Positions 9,434 through 20,079 of a DNA stretch of 64,000 bases are shown in pieces. Position 1 is the stretch's first letter. The number at the start of each line of letters is the position of its first letter. A program made the position numbers and the translations under genes. The notes beneath the pieces were generated by a model that saw only the letters and a program-made list of their open reading frames with translations, was not told the DNA's origin and did no database searches. This DNA is from Emiliania huxleyi CCMP1516 (Eukaryota; Haptophyta; Isochrysidales; Noelaerhabdaceae): contig NW_005200146.1 of assembly GCF_000372725.1 (NCBI RefSeq), positions 50,969 through 114,968 of the forward strand, given 5' to 3'.

Positions 9434-12400
9434 ATCGCATTCCCATTCGCCAAAATTGATGCCGTTTTCCAGACGAGTCACAAAGACATGTACATTTGAG
9501 GCAAACTGCGGGTAAATACATATTTTTGAAGGGATGAACGCGAGCTCGTGGGTCTACGAAAGCACCGCTTGGCGGTGTCAGAACCGCCCTCTTTGACCCT
9601 GGGGGGCCGAATCTGCGCCCTCTGGGCCCCGGCGGCGGTCCCGGAGAGGGCCGGCACGCGGGCTCCGCCGACGCTCTCGCAACGCGGGTCGCGCCGCGCG
9701 CCTCCCAGACGAAGCGTGTTGGTGCGCGACGGCGATCCTCGCCTGTGGGGAGCGGAGCACACGCGTCGGATGGCGAGGGCAGCACAAATATTGCACTCAT
9801 GTCCCAGCATGGCAGCAGCGGGACGGGTTGGGTGGCGTGAGGACAGGGTGGTGAGGATGATTCCACAGATCTCGCTGAAAATGGCCGTGTCCTTCCCGGG
9901 GGAGGCAGGCGAGCACGCACCTCGCGTCTGAGCGCGAGTCGACGAGTGGTCGCCGAGAGATCGCCGAACCACGTTTCGAGTGCGCGCGCACACAGCACAG
10001 CTGCGGGTTGTAACTCGACTGCCGATCGCGCGTGCGGGATGTAAATGCAGCTCGCTGGCGCCAGTGCACGGTGGCAGGGACTGGAGGCTCGGCCGAAGGG
10101 GAAGAGCAGTCCTCAATCGTCACGTAGAGGTCGCTGGGCGGGATCAATCGAACTGCCACACACCTGGAGCGGAGGCACATCAGGTCTTGCGGCACACTCT
10201 CCGACAGATGCATGCCTTATGAGCAAGCCCACGCGCCTCCACCGTCGCGTAGTATGCCAGCGGCACGCCGGTACGCCTACGAGTCGTGCACGCTCGGCAG
10301 AAATCGGCGTCGAGACTGCCTAGCGCGCACATCGAGAGCGCCGAGTTGTGTTGCCGCGAGGAATCCTGCTCGAAGATGGGGTCCGAGCGGCGCCTGATCG
10401 CATGGGATGGATCAGTGGGGCTATCACGTGGGTACTAGGCCTGCTCAGTCAGGAGTTGGCGAGTGTGGGAGATTCACGCCCGTCGCTCAACGTCTGTTGA
10501 AAAACTGTTCGCTGAGCAAGCTCACGGTCGAGCGGGCTTGACGCGCGCTTCAGGATAGCAAGAGGCGTGCCCACTCCCCTGAGGAGCGTGCGGGCACGCC
10601 TGGGAATCGTTGTGGAGCGACCATGGACTGGGATGACAGCCGGCGAGCGCTGCGCCAAAACCATGGCGCCGAAAAGCGTCCGCCCTCGGCGTGCTGGACG
10701 CTTCACGGCGGAGGCTGTGAAGTCGCGGCATCGAGTTCAACCTCAGCGCACGCACGCACCGTGCTGGGGAGGAGTTGGCCTGCGAGTGGCGAGCGCTCCC
10801 GAGCGCGCGGCGCCCCGTTCTGGCCATCTTGCGCTTTACCACCACAAAATCGCCTCCACATTTTGCGCGCCTCCGGTGGCAGGTCTAGCCGGGCCCGATT
10901 CGTGGTACTTTTGATGTTTGCGCGCCGGATCTCGACTCCGCCGTGCTGCGGTGCGTCCCAAAGCAAAACGTGTGTCAGAGGGGCCAGATTGGCCGAGTTA
11001 TAACGACGAGACCGCGTCTGAAGGCTATTTTGCCGCGACACCGATACCCGGTTGAGGGCCCGCGGTTGTGGCTAGTGGAGGGTGCTGTACAATCCGAGGG
11101 GGTTCCCATGGCCCCACGGGCCCGGGCGAGGATCGTGGCTAGAAAAATCAAAAAGTACCATCCGTGGGGGCGAGAATTTTAACTGTGTAGCTCGATTTTG
11201 ACCCAGAACTACACAGAACGTCCCCAAATCGGCCCGGAACCGACCCATGGGCCCGTCTGCCGCACCCAGCTCCGCCGGGAGGGGCGCGCGCCGTTCCCCG
11301 CGGCTCGGGCGGGCCACGCAGATGCGGCGGGAGAGCTTCCCGTGCCCTATGAGTGCCGCCACACCGCCTCAAATAGGTCCCAAAGTGGGGTTTGCCTCAA
11401 GTGCATGTACAACGGCGCAAACCGCGTCATCGGGGACGCAGAACAGCGCAGAATCCACAAGGCACTGTGGCACCACGCAAAATTAACAAAGGTAATCAAG
11501 CGGGAGAGGCACGGAGGCGATGCGGCGAGGGCGCAAGCCACGCGGGATGCATGCCGACACCATCTGCACAAAAAATGAGCAAACGACTTGAGAAGATGGA
11601 CTCGACGGAGAGAGCGGTGGGAGAGAGAGCGGCGGTACATGAGCTGGAGCGACTAATAACGACGACAAAGCAAGGACTGATGATACGATCCGTCAGATCC
11701 GTGTTTTTCTCGTCTTGCGGTACATCTCTCCGCTCGCCACCTCACGCTCCGCCGTCCGGCCATGGATGGTTCGATGGAGCTCGCCGAGCTCCATCGAACC
11801 ATCCAGCTCCGGTCACCGGGTCTGAACGCGCTCAGCCTCAGGAGCGAGGTACCAAACCGCGCGAATTCTGCACGCCTCGCTGCACCGCTGGCTTGACTGA
11901 ATCAGGCAGCAGCAGGCTGCTGCTGCTGCCACAGCAGCAGTCTGCTGCGGCCCCAATGCGCAAGTTAATGACCAGCATTGCTGCCGGGAGCATTCGAGCC
12001 GCCACAGCGCCGGTGTGCGGCTGTGCACTGCCACCTGCCCGCGGCTACGCACAATGTGCGCTCGCATTGGATGAGCCCTGCTGATGGACCTGCGTCGCCT
12101 AGCTGCACGAGAGCAATGCCGTAGGCGGCGGCCGTGGCATACACTGCGAGCACACTTGGTGCAGCTGCGGTGCAGCAAGAGCACGTCGTTCCTGCCTCTG
12201 ATGCCACTCTCGCGGCTTGTAGCGCGTCACTCGCGCACGCTCTCCAGGAGCTCTATGGCGGGCGCGTGTGTGCGGCCGTACCAGGGTAGCCTGTGTTTGG
12301 CCGGTTCTGAACCATTTACTATCAGTACCATGCCTCGGCCACAAGAATCGCACACGGGGAGCGGCTCAGGGGCCCAGTAAGCCGCGGAATCGCCAAATGT

Positions 12401-12521
12401 CACAACCCGTGCCACCCAGGGCTGGACCTAGTCGGCTGTGCGCCGCCGCTGGCGAGCTGCGCCGCGCTCCTGCCTCCTGGGGCGTGGGGGCCGCCCGGGC
12501 CGCCTCCTGTGAGGGTTTTCT
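9434..12521. other. Long intergenic stretch, no supported gene
   Basis: Only low-complexity or short frames on both strands. It holds the 43-nt palindrome at 11763-11805 and a CAG/CTG hairpin near 11906-11950. A short plausible peptide in the + strand frame near 11470-11575 (RIHKALWHHAKLTKVI) may be a mobile-element remnant. Confidence 0.4.
11763..11805. repeat. 43-nt perfect inverted repeat
   Basis: Two 21-nt arms are exact reverse complements around a single central C at 11784. The arm begins TGGATGGTTCGATGG. It would form a cruciform or a stable RNA hairpin. No surrounding gene explains it. Confidence 0.85.
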
Positions 12522-12707
12522 GTGAACTGTGTGTGTTTCGTTCGGCTGATTATATGTAAAAGAGGAGTGCAGAAGATTGGACAGGGGAGGGACGCGGCCA
12601 GAAAGAGGGCGGGCGCCGAGGTTCGAAAGCCGGCGCTTTCGCGCGTTCGAAGGGGCTTTGTCTCGGAGTTTGTGCAAATTTGCGGTTGGCCTTCGCCCTG
12701 CGGCGAG

Positions 12708-13121
12708 ATGGCACCGCAGGCGGCGTGCGTGCACGAGGGCGGCGGCGTCGAGCGCCGAGCAGCACACCACGAGCGCGAGCGGCAGCGCCGACGACGGGAG
12801 GCGGCGGGCGGCTCGACCGAGCCGGCGGCGGAGGAGGCGACGGACGTCGAGGCGGTGAGCGCCGCGGACGTGCTGGCCGGCGTGGAGGAGAGCGGCCCGA
12901 ACTACGCCCTTCCGACGGCGAGGGAGGGCCAGAGGGAGCGGCGGGAGCGGCTGCGGGTGGACGAGACGGCGAAGCAGGCGGGGCACACCATCGTGGAGAG
13001 ACGGGAACGCACGTCGAGATCCTGGGCGAGCAAGGCTTGTGGTTGGCCGGCCACCATCGCGGGGCGGGAGGAGGACGTGGACGGCCGGCTCGTGCACGAG
13101 GTCGAATACGAAACGTTATAA
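12708..13121 (+). CDS. Weak charged hypothetical protein
   Basis: An ATG-started frame rich in Arg/Glu (EGQRERRERLRVDETAKQAG) with no domain I recognise. The opposite strand is also open and arginine/proline-rich, so coding on either strand is doubtful. Listed because the plus frame has balanced charge and a natural stop. Confidence 0.22.
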   Translation: MAPQAACVHEGGGVERRAAHHERERQRRRREAAGGSTEPAAEEATDVEAVSAADVLAGVEESGPNYALPTAREGQRERRERLRVDETAKQAGHTIVERRERTSRSWASKACGWPATIAGREEDVDGRLVHEVEYETL

Positions 13122-13347
13122 AAGAGGTGCCCCTGCTTGCTGCGGTAAAAAAATCTCTCTCACACACACACGCGCAGAGCCCGGAAAACAAGAGATCTGC
13201 TTCTCACACAAGGAAGGTTAACATCTCGTTGGCGGCCCTGCTGGCGCACGAACGCAAACACCAAAGAGCCGCGGCGCCCTTCGACTGACCAGCAGCACAA
13301 GCCACGGCCGCGACTGCACGTGCACCGCATGGCGCGGAGAGAGCGCG

Positions 13348-14828
13348 TCACAAGTCCTCCTTTAGGCTCCCTGTCTCGTCGTCATCCTCCTCCTCGAACC
13401 CAAACTCGGCGCCCCCGCCGACGCCCTCCCCGTCCGCCTCCTCGCCCGCCTCCTCCTCGTCGTCGAAATCGAGCCCCTCCTCCTCCTCCTCCTCCGCCCC
13501 CTCCTCCTCCTCCGCCCCCTCCCCGCCCCCCTCCGCATCGAACATGCCCCGCAGGTACTCCTCCTCCTCCTCCGCCATCCTCTGTCTCCGGCGCGCCTCC
13601 GCCTCGCGCGAGTCCGCGCCCCCGCCTATTCACAGCGAGATGGGCCGTGAACGCACCCCCAGCGACCCCTCCGAGCATGCCGCGCCGCCCCTGCACCTGC
13701 ACCTGCACCTCCGCCCCCCCCTCCAGCGGAGCTCTGCCCGCCGTCGCGGCGCCTCTCGCCGCCTTTGCGGCCGCCGCCCGCCTCCCCGCCGCGCCGCTTG
13801 CTCCCGCCCGCCGCTTTGCCGGACGCGGCGCTCTTCTTGCCGCCGCCGCCGCCTCCTCCGCCACCGCTGCCGCCGCCGTCCGAGGCGGACGCCTGCTTTC
13901 TCCACTTGATTTGGGGCAGCCGGCGGAGCGGCTTCATCTCGAGCGCCTCCGCGACGTGGTCCGCGAGGAAGGCACGCAGCGGCTCGAGCGAGAATGCGTC
14001 GCGGTGCGCCTTTGCCAGCACGCTCATCTTTTGCTGCCCCTTCTCCTTGCTGCTCTTGTCGCCGCCGCCGACGGTGGACGACCGCACCGCCAGCAGCCGC
14101 GGCTCGGCCTTGTCCCTGCCTCCCTTGTCCTTGCCTCCCTTGTCCTTGCCTCCCGCCGCGCCGTCGGCGGCGGTGGGCATCAGCTTGGAGAGCGAAAAGT
14201 CGTACCGCGCCGTGTTGACCGTCACAAACGAGACGGCGCGATACTCTTTGAGCAGCCGCTGCAGCGTGCGCGCGGCGGCGCCCTTGAGCTCGCCGTCGGA
14301 CATGACCACCGCGCACAGCTTCCGGCGCAGGCAGTGCGCGGTCAGGTGCTCCGTCTTGGAGAGCGTGGCGACGCGCGGCTCGATGGCGGCGGCCACGAAG
14401 CTCACCAGCGCCGCCGCCTGCTGCCGCGGCGTCGGAAAGAGGGCGGACGAGGAGCCGTGCTTGGAGAGGAGCGCGGAGGTGACCTGCCTCGGCGCGCGGC
14501 CGTTTGCGACGAGCACGAGCGTCGGCGAGAGCGAGCCGTCGAGCTTGAAGCGCTGGAGCGTCGTCTTGCCCGAGGGCAGCTTCTTGCTGCAGTCGAGCAC
14601 GCCCACTCTGACCTCGTCCGGCAGCCGCGGCGCCGCCGCGCGGACGACCGCCGGGAGGAGCGCCTCCGCGCCTTCGTCCTTGGCCGCGGCGGCGAGCTCG
14701 GCACGCGTGGCGCAGTGGACGAGCCACGGCTCGCCCGAGAAGAAGACCGCCTTGAGCTGCTCGGAGCTCCCGCGCAGCAGCTCCACGTCGGCGGCGAGCG
14801 AGGCGAAGAGGAGAGCGGATGGGAGCAT
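13348..14828 (-). CDS. ER thioredoxin-fold protein with acidic tail and KEDL end
   Basis: The first in-frame ATG is 14828 and gives a signal peptide (MLPSALLFASLAADVELLRG). The next 250 residues look like one or two thioredoxin-like folds (FFSGEPWLVHC, VGVLDCSKKL, SPTLVLVANG) without a CxxC active site, as in the thioredoxin-like parts of ER DnaJ proteins; no J domain is visible. A basic/glycine linker (KSAASGKAAGGSKRR) follows in the frame that runs to 13626. The last part, 13578-13348, lies in another frame: a very acidic tail (MAEEEEEYLRGMFDAEG) ending SLKEDL, a variant ER-retrieval signal. An intron between about 13580 and 13750 is needed to join them; I could not fix its sites. Inferred role is ER protein folding or calcium buffering. 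Confidence 0.5.
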
Positions 14829-14999
14829 GCGGTGGACTGATCCGCCGGGGCAGGATGCCACCCTGTCGCCGCGTGTTTGCGGGGCCTTGACAGCGTGTTT
14901 GGGCGCGGGCTGCTGGAATTCTTTTGGTTTGAAGTGCCAGGCAGCAGTGCCCCGCCATAATAACTTTTTTTCAAGGGTTGCCCGGCCGGGTTGCTGCGC

Positions 15000-15053
15000 A
15001 AATCTCGCGCTGCGCTAGGCTCAGAGCGAGTTCGCGCTGCGCTAGGCTCAGAC
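15000..15053. repeat. Short tandem repeat, two units
   Basis: CGCGCTGCGCTAGGCTCAGA is repeated twice with a short spacer (15004 and 15033). Confidence 0.7.
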
Positions 15054-15422
15054 GGCGTGCGTGCGCGGGCCGCCGGGGTGACGGCGGGTGAGGACCCCAC
15101 CTCCTTCCTCGGGCTCGGCAGCTTGTCGGGCCGCTCTACCACTACCACTACCTCAGCCCTCAGCCGAAGCTGGGGCCGGTCCCGTAGGCCGTCCGTAGCC
15201 GAGAGAGCCCCCGCGTCCCGATGAATGGTACGGCTTTTATTGGTGGTCGTCGAACGGCGGACGGGCGCGGGCGGCGCGGGGGGTGGCGGGGCGAGACGGC
15301 GCAGCATTCCCAGCCCCTTTGCCAAAGGTCCCTGTTTTGAGGGCATTAGTAGAACGGAGAGAGATCCCTTTTGGTCCTCCTTTGAAGCTATTTACACACG
15401 ACCTCACGCTGGAAGTGGCGAA

Positions 15423-15469
15423 TCGATGCGAGCGCGCCGCGTGCTCCACGCGCGGCGCGCTCGTATCGA
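15423..15469. repeat. GC-rich hairpin
   Basis: TCGATGCGAGCGCGCCGCG and its near-perfect reverse complement (one mismatch) flank a loop of about 9 nt. No gene around it is supported. Confidence 0.7.
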
Positions 15470-15612
15470 CTTGGAGTCCAATGCGCGCAGCGGGTAGCAC
15501 CTCGGGAGCTCGCTCTACCCGGGATGCGGAGAACTGCCCACAGGAGCGAGAATCTATCAGCCACGTCTGGCGTCTGGCGCAAAAGGCCGCGCAGTCGTCC
15601 GCACCTGCGGAN

Positions 15613-16027
15613 NNNNNNNNNNNNNNNNNNNNNNNNNNNNNNNNNNNNNNNNNNNNNNNNNNNNNNNNNNNNNNNNNNNNNNNNNNNNNNNNNNNNNNNN
15701 NNNNNNNNNNNNNNNNNNNNNNNNNNNNNNNNNNNNNNNNNNNNNNNNNNNNNNNNNNNNNNNNNNNNNNNNNNNNNNNNNNNNNNNNNNNNNNNNNNNN
15801 NNNNNNNNNNNNNNNNNNNNNNNNNNNNNNNNNNNNNNNNNNNNNNNNNNNNNNNNNNNNNNNNNNNNNNNNNNNNNNNNNNNNNNNNNNNNNNNNNNNN
15901 NNNNNNNNNNNNNNNNNNNNNNNNNNNNNNNNNNNNNNNNNNNNNNNNNNNNNNNNNNNNNNNNNNNNNNNNNNNNNNNNNNNNNNNNNNNNNNNNNNNN
16001 NNNNNNNNNNNNNNNNNNNNNNNNNNN
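15613..16027. other. Assembly gap (Ns)
   Basis: 415 N characters. Frames crossing it are artefacts. The stretch 15225-15612 before it shows no gene. Confidence 1.
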
Positions 16028-16194
16028 AGGGATTTGCCGGGCGTGAGAGGGGGGAGGGGGCGGGGCGGGGCGGGGGCGGGGCGGGGGCGGGGGCGGGGGG
16101 TGCGTGCCAAGTCTCTCGGGGCCGGCGGGGAAGAGGGGGGCGCAAGAGGTGCGCAAGAGCGGCGCGAGAAGGGCAGGGAGTGGACGAGCGAATA

Positions 16195-16497
16195 CGGCCG
16201 GGGTGTGTCGGCCGGGGAGCCTCCGGCGGGCCTGCGGCGCGGGGCGCTGCGCGCGGCAAGCTTGCCGGAGTGTGGCCGCAGCAACAGCCTCCGGCGGGCC
16301 TCCGGCGGACGCCTAGCGGCGTGGCGCGGCGCGCCGGCGCTCGCGCGCCCGCGGAAGCAGCCGGGGTGTGTCGGCCGGGGAGCCTCCGGCGGGCCTGCGG
16401 CGCGGGGCGCTGCGCGCGGCAAGCTTGCCGAGATGTGTCGGCCGGGGAGCCTCCGGCGGACGCCTGGCGGCGTGGCGCTGCGCGCCGGCGCTGCCGC
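16195..16497. repeat. GC-rich tandem repeat, about three units
   Basis: GTGTCGGCCGGGGAGCCTCC starts units at about 16205, 16367 and 16435; the first two carry the same next 40 bases and the third diverges after CGGCGGACGCC. It is a low-complexity tandem duplication next to the gap. Confidence 0.8.
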
Positions 16498-16785
16498 CAT
16501 TCGAACGAGGCGACTGCATCTTCGACCGCATCTTCTGCGTAGATTTTGCGCCCTATACAGCTCGCGGAGGAGCAAAGGACGCCCGATTAGCGCTGCGCGC
16601 GGCCGGGCAAAAACGGGAAGGCGGGTGGACGGCTCTCTGCTGCCGCGGCGCCCCCGTCGGTGCGAAGGCGCCCGGCGACCGCGCGCTTCGGCCTTTATAC
16701 GTTTTTCTCGCCCAGGACTATCGATAGGTGTACCTGTGTTAATACGAGCGTCACTTTGTACCCACCCCCCCTATTTCGTGGGGAC

Positions 16786-16905
16786 CCCCCCGCCGGTCGG
16801 TGGTCTGCCCCCGAGGTGGACCGGACCCCCCCTCCGGTCGGTCGCTCTCTCGGCGGCGGGAGGTGTGACGACCGACCCCCCCCTCGGTCGGTGTCCTTGC
16901 CGTGA
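16786..16905. repeat. C-run and GGTCGGT repeat block
   Basis: Several C7-C8 runs alternate with CGGTCGGT and GACCGACC, able to pair with each other. The same pattern recurs at 17370-17485. Confidence 0.7.
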
Positions 16906-17062
16906 GCCCCCTCAAACGCTCTCCCTCCTTCTCGCGAACCGCCACGGGCGCTTCGAAATCGCCGATTTTCACTATGAAAACCAGTCACGCAGCCAAGCGC
17001 CAAGGAGACTCTTCGCCGAGGCCCGAGCAAGCCCGACCGCACACATATATGTGGCTACGCAG

Positions 17063-17325
17063 TCGCAGGCCTGGTCCTGCTTGCCGTTGCTTTGTACAAG
17101 CTCTGGCAGCGCTCCAGTTCTCCACAGTACGCGCGCATCGTCAACGGGTACAGTGAGTCGCCGGCGAAGCTAATCATGGACGACGACGACGAGAGCGTGG
17201 ACATGGACGAGCTCGTGTTCCGACCCAATCCTGTAGAGCGTCTCGAGCTCAGCAACTGTCTCGGACGACGAGGAGGATTAGACGGGGAGAGGTCGCTTGG
17301 TGTCTCTAGTATTTCGAGATACTAA
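17063..17325 (+). CDS. Last exon of a single-pass membrane protein
   Basis: An open frame entered after a CAG acceptor at 17060-17062 and ending TAA at 17325. It begins inside a hydrophobic helix (AGLVLLAVALYKLW), continues with a basic then acidic cytoplasmic-like tail (MDDDDESVDMDELVF) and ends at a natural stop. Upstream exons were not found. Composition is unlike the neighbouring repeats. Family unknown. Confidence 0.35.
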
Positions 17326-17369
17326 TTTATTCACAGCTGCGGCGAGCGTGTGCGGTGTGACCCTCGAGC

Positions 17370-17485
17370 CAACCCGACCGACCCCCCCCTCGGTCTGCGC
17401 TCCGACCGACCGGACCCCCCCTCCGGTCTGCGGTCCTCCGCGGCCGCCGACCGGACGCCCCCTGCGGTCGGTCGGTCTGCGCTGG
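17370..17485. repeat. Second C-run and GACCGACC block
   Basis: Same pattern as 16786-16905 (C-runs alternating with CGGTCGGT or GACCGACC), here 3' of the membrane-protein exon. Confidence 0.65.
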
Positions 17486-17534
17486 GCGCTGAAACCGCGA
17501 ACTCGGCCCGTTCACTACAAGATGACGCTCGTAT

Positions 17535-17602
17535 TAGTGCCAGTGCGCGCCAGTCCCGTGCCCAGTGTTGTGCGAGGGAGTTTTGTTGTAAAATTCTTTT
17601 TC
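17535..17602 (+). mobile_element. LINE-like element 3' tail fragment
   Basis: Carries the tail words GTGCCAGTGCGCGCCAGTCC and GTGTTGTGCGAGGGAG and ends GTAAAATTCTTTTT. The same words end other fragments at 33095-33145, 56955-57010, 57190-57262 and 57365-57420. Confidence 0.6.
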
Positions 17603-18276
17603 CGAGGTGTCTTTTGGCATGTGAGCGCTGGCTGGAGACGCCAGGAAGCTCGTCTTCCATGTCTGCGGCCGCGGGCGTGCGGGCGGGCGCGCCAGGCTCG
17701 GCGACGCTCCGCGCGGGTCTTCGAGCTCGCGGCCCGCGACGAGCCAGCATGGCTCGTCGCTCGACGGGAGCCTGCCCAGCATGCTCTCGGCACTCTGTAC
17801 AGCCTCGCCAAGCTCTCTGGGAAGGTCTACAGGGCCAGGGCGGGCCGCCTCGGGCGCGATGGCGCGCGATCGGGTCGCCGGCAGCGGGCTTGCGCTGCGC
17901 GCTGCTCGACGGCAGGCTGCTCCCCACCCTTTCAACAGTGTCTTTTACATCGCTTCTCTCGCTGCAACCGCCTCCGGGGGCCGGCGCCGACCGCCTCGCT
18001 TCGCCAGCACTGCCTACGCCTGCAACACGCGCGTCGGCTCGCCGCCCGCGTCGCCAGCGGCGGGCCCGCGTGGCGCGCTGCTCGTCGGGAGCGTGCTCAG
18101 CAGGCTGTGCAGCGCAGCCTGACTCACTCAGAGCGCCGCTGATGCGGTGTGGGGCCGGCGGCGGCGCTGCTGCCGCGCACGCTGCGCTGTGGGCGTCACC
18201 ATCGTGTCCTCGCCGCGTCGCCGACGCCACTTGCCGCTCGCGGCTGCCCTGCCCTTCCCTCCATCGCGCAAACAAA

Positions 18277-18279
<3 letters not shown>

Positions 18280-18333
<54 letters not shown>
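18280..18333. repeat. CA microsatellite
   Basis: About 26 CA units, followed by a small AT-rich patch (ATTAAT/TTAATT). Confidence 0.95.
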
Positions 18334-18335
<2 letters not shown>

Positions 18336-18477
18336 TTAATCATCGGGTATTAATTATTAATTCTTAATCGTCGGGCGGCGGCGCGGCGCGGCGGGGGTGG
18401 CGGCGGTTTAGAAGCCTGCATTGAAAGCTCGCTGAAGACCGTTGCCGACTGTTACATGTACACGTTGTAGAGCTCTA

Positions 18478-18532
18478 CATGAGAGCGAGGCTGCTCTCAA
18501 TCCTAGCCGTCTAGAAAAGAAGGTTCACCCGC
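18478..18532. repeat. Copy of the hairpin-array end
   Basis: GAGAGCGAGGCTGCTCTCAA followed by TCTAGAAAAGAAGGTTCACC also occurs at 61068-61118, where it closes the hairpin array. A GTAGAGCTCTAC palindrome lies just before it. Confidence 0.7.
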
Positions 18533-19202
18533 CGTGTGCGTTGAGCGGCCCAAAAAAAAATTTTTAGCACATGCAGTACTCCCGCCGTCTAACTGCCATG
18601 TCACGGCCGGTCGGCTGGTGCTCTCGCCTCGCTGGCGGCGCGGTCTGGTGCCGCGGCGCCCAGCTCTCCTGTGGGCTCGCGGCGGCTCGCCGCCGCGGTG
18701 CCGAACAATGTGATCAGTCCGGATTCGTCCCGGCGTGCCGCCGGTGCCGCTTCCTCGCCGATTTTTGGCTCGACCAGTTTGTCGACAAAGTTGCCTCCGA
18801 GCTCCTGCTGCTCGACTGCGCGGCGGAACCGGCCCATCGCGGCTGAGACGTGATGCGCCGGCACCGGGGCAACGGCGCGGGACCATTTCCAGGCTCTCTC
18901 GAGCAACCTCAAATTTGGCCGATTTTGTGGATCTCAACCCTGCTGCTCTCTGACCACAACCTCGCGGCCCGCTGCGCGGCTCTCCGAGCGCGAGAGGAGT
19001 CGTCTACGAGGCGGCGGCGAGCGCAGGCGGCGGCGGCGCGGCGGCGCGGCGGCGGATCGCGGCGCAGACAACGGCAGCAATCTGGCTGCTGCTTGCTGCT
19101 GCAGCAGCTGCTGCTGCGGCTGCTGCTCCGCTGCCGCTGATTGTGGACACGATTCCCCCGATAACCCTGCCCGCCCGCTCCGCCCCGCCCGCCCGCCGCT
19201 CC

Positions 19203-19262
19203 CCGCTTGCTTGCCCGCCCGCCCGCCCGCCCGCCCGCCCGCCCGCCCGCCCGCCCGCCCGA
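19203..19262. repeat. GCCC tetranucleotide repeat
   Basis: About 14 GCCC units in an otherwise GC-rich stretch. Confidence 0.9.
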
Positions 19263-20079
19263 CCACCCATTCCCATCACCATCTCACATACCTTCATATA
19301 GGCGCTCGAGACCTCCACTCGCTGCCTACTCGCTGCCTCGAGGGAGGAGGGGAAGACGTTGGGCGCGCGCAACTGCGCTCGCCTGCACGGAGGCCCCTCC
19401 CCGAAAGGCAAGTGTTAGCCACAAGAAACCGAGACCCCTCCCCACCGCCCTGATCCCCCCACCCCCTTGCTCCCCTCCCCCCCTCGGGAGGGCCGAACTG
19501 AGGCGCCCGTGGGGACCCCGCACTTCCCTTCCCCCCTCGGAGGGCCGGACTGAGGCGTCGAGGGCCCCGCTCTTTCCCTCGCATAGCGGCCACTCTTCGG
19601 ATCGCTGGTCGAGCGACCCGGGGGATGCCCCGCGCGCCTGACCCAGGCGCGAAAACGAATCTGCGAGGCGTGGCCGCTCACGCGGCCCGATGGGGAGGAA
19701 CGGGGCGAGCCCCCTCCAACCCACCCGCGCTAGGTCTCGGGGGACGCAGGGGTCACTCCCGCGCGACCTCGGGAACTAGCCGGGGCAGTCGGAGAAGTGG
19801 CAACTCCGTGCACTGACGGTCGGCCGCCAGAAAACACGCCTCCGTGGCTCGGGTTACACCAATCCTCGCTACCCAACGCGGCCAAAGGATATCCACCTCG
19901 AGAACCTCGAGACATGCAGTACCTCTACTCACCCCCCACACTCCCGTCTCGCTCGCGGTGTTCAGCGATACACTCGTTTACGTCCCCTCCGAGCCTGACA
20001 CAGAGCTCAGCGCGAGCCCCGCAAAAACAGGCAGGAATAGCCGTCGACGCGTTCCGTGTTTGGGCGCGGTTTGCTGGAA

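Larger units (their letters stand above)
17603..20055. other. Gene-poor region, no supported gene
   Basis: Contains a CA microsatellite (18280-18333), a CCCG tetranucleotide tract (about 19203-19262), CAG/CTG hairpins near 19080-19135 and several GC-rich frames that are open on both strands and unconvincing. Confidence 0.4.

Noticed and set aside
13382..14958. Several 300-500 codon frames on both strands opposite the ER thioredoxin-fold gene
   Set aside because: Shadows of a GC-rich gene; they are Arg/Ala/Pro-biased, while the chosen frame has a signal peptide and varied composition.
15237..17173. Long frames crossing the N gap at 15613-16027
   Set aside because: They are open only because Ns cannot stop a frame; the flanks are GC-rich tandem repeats.
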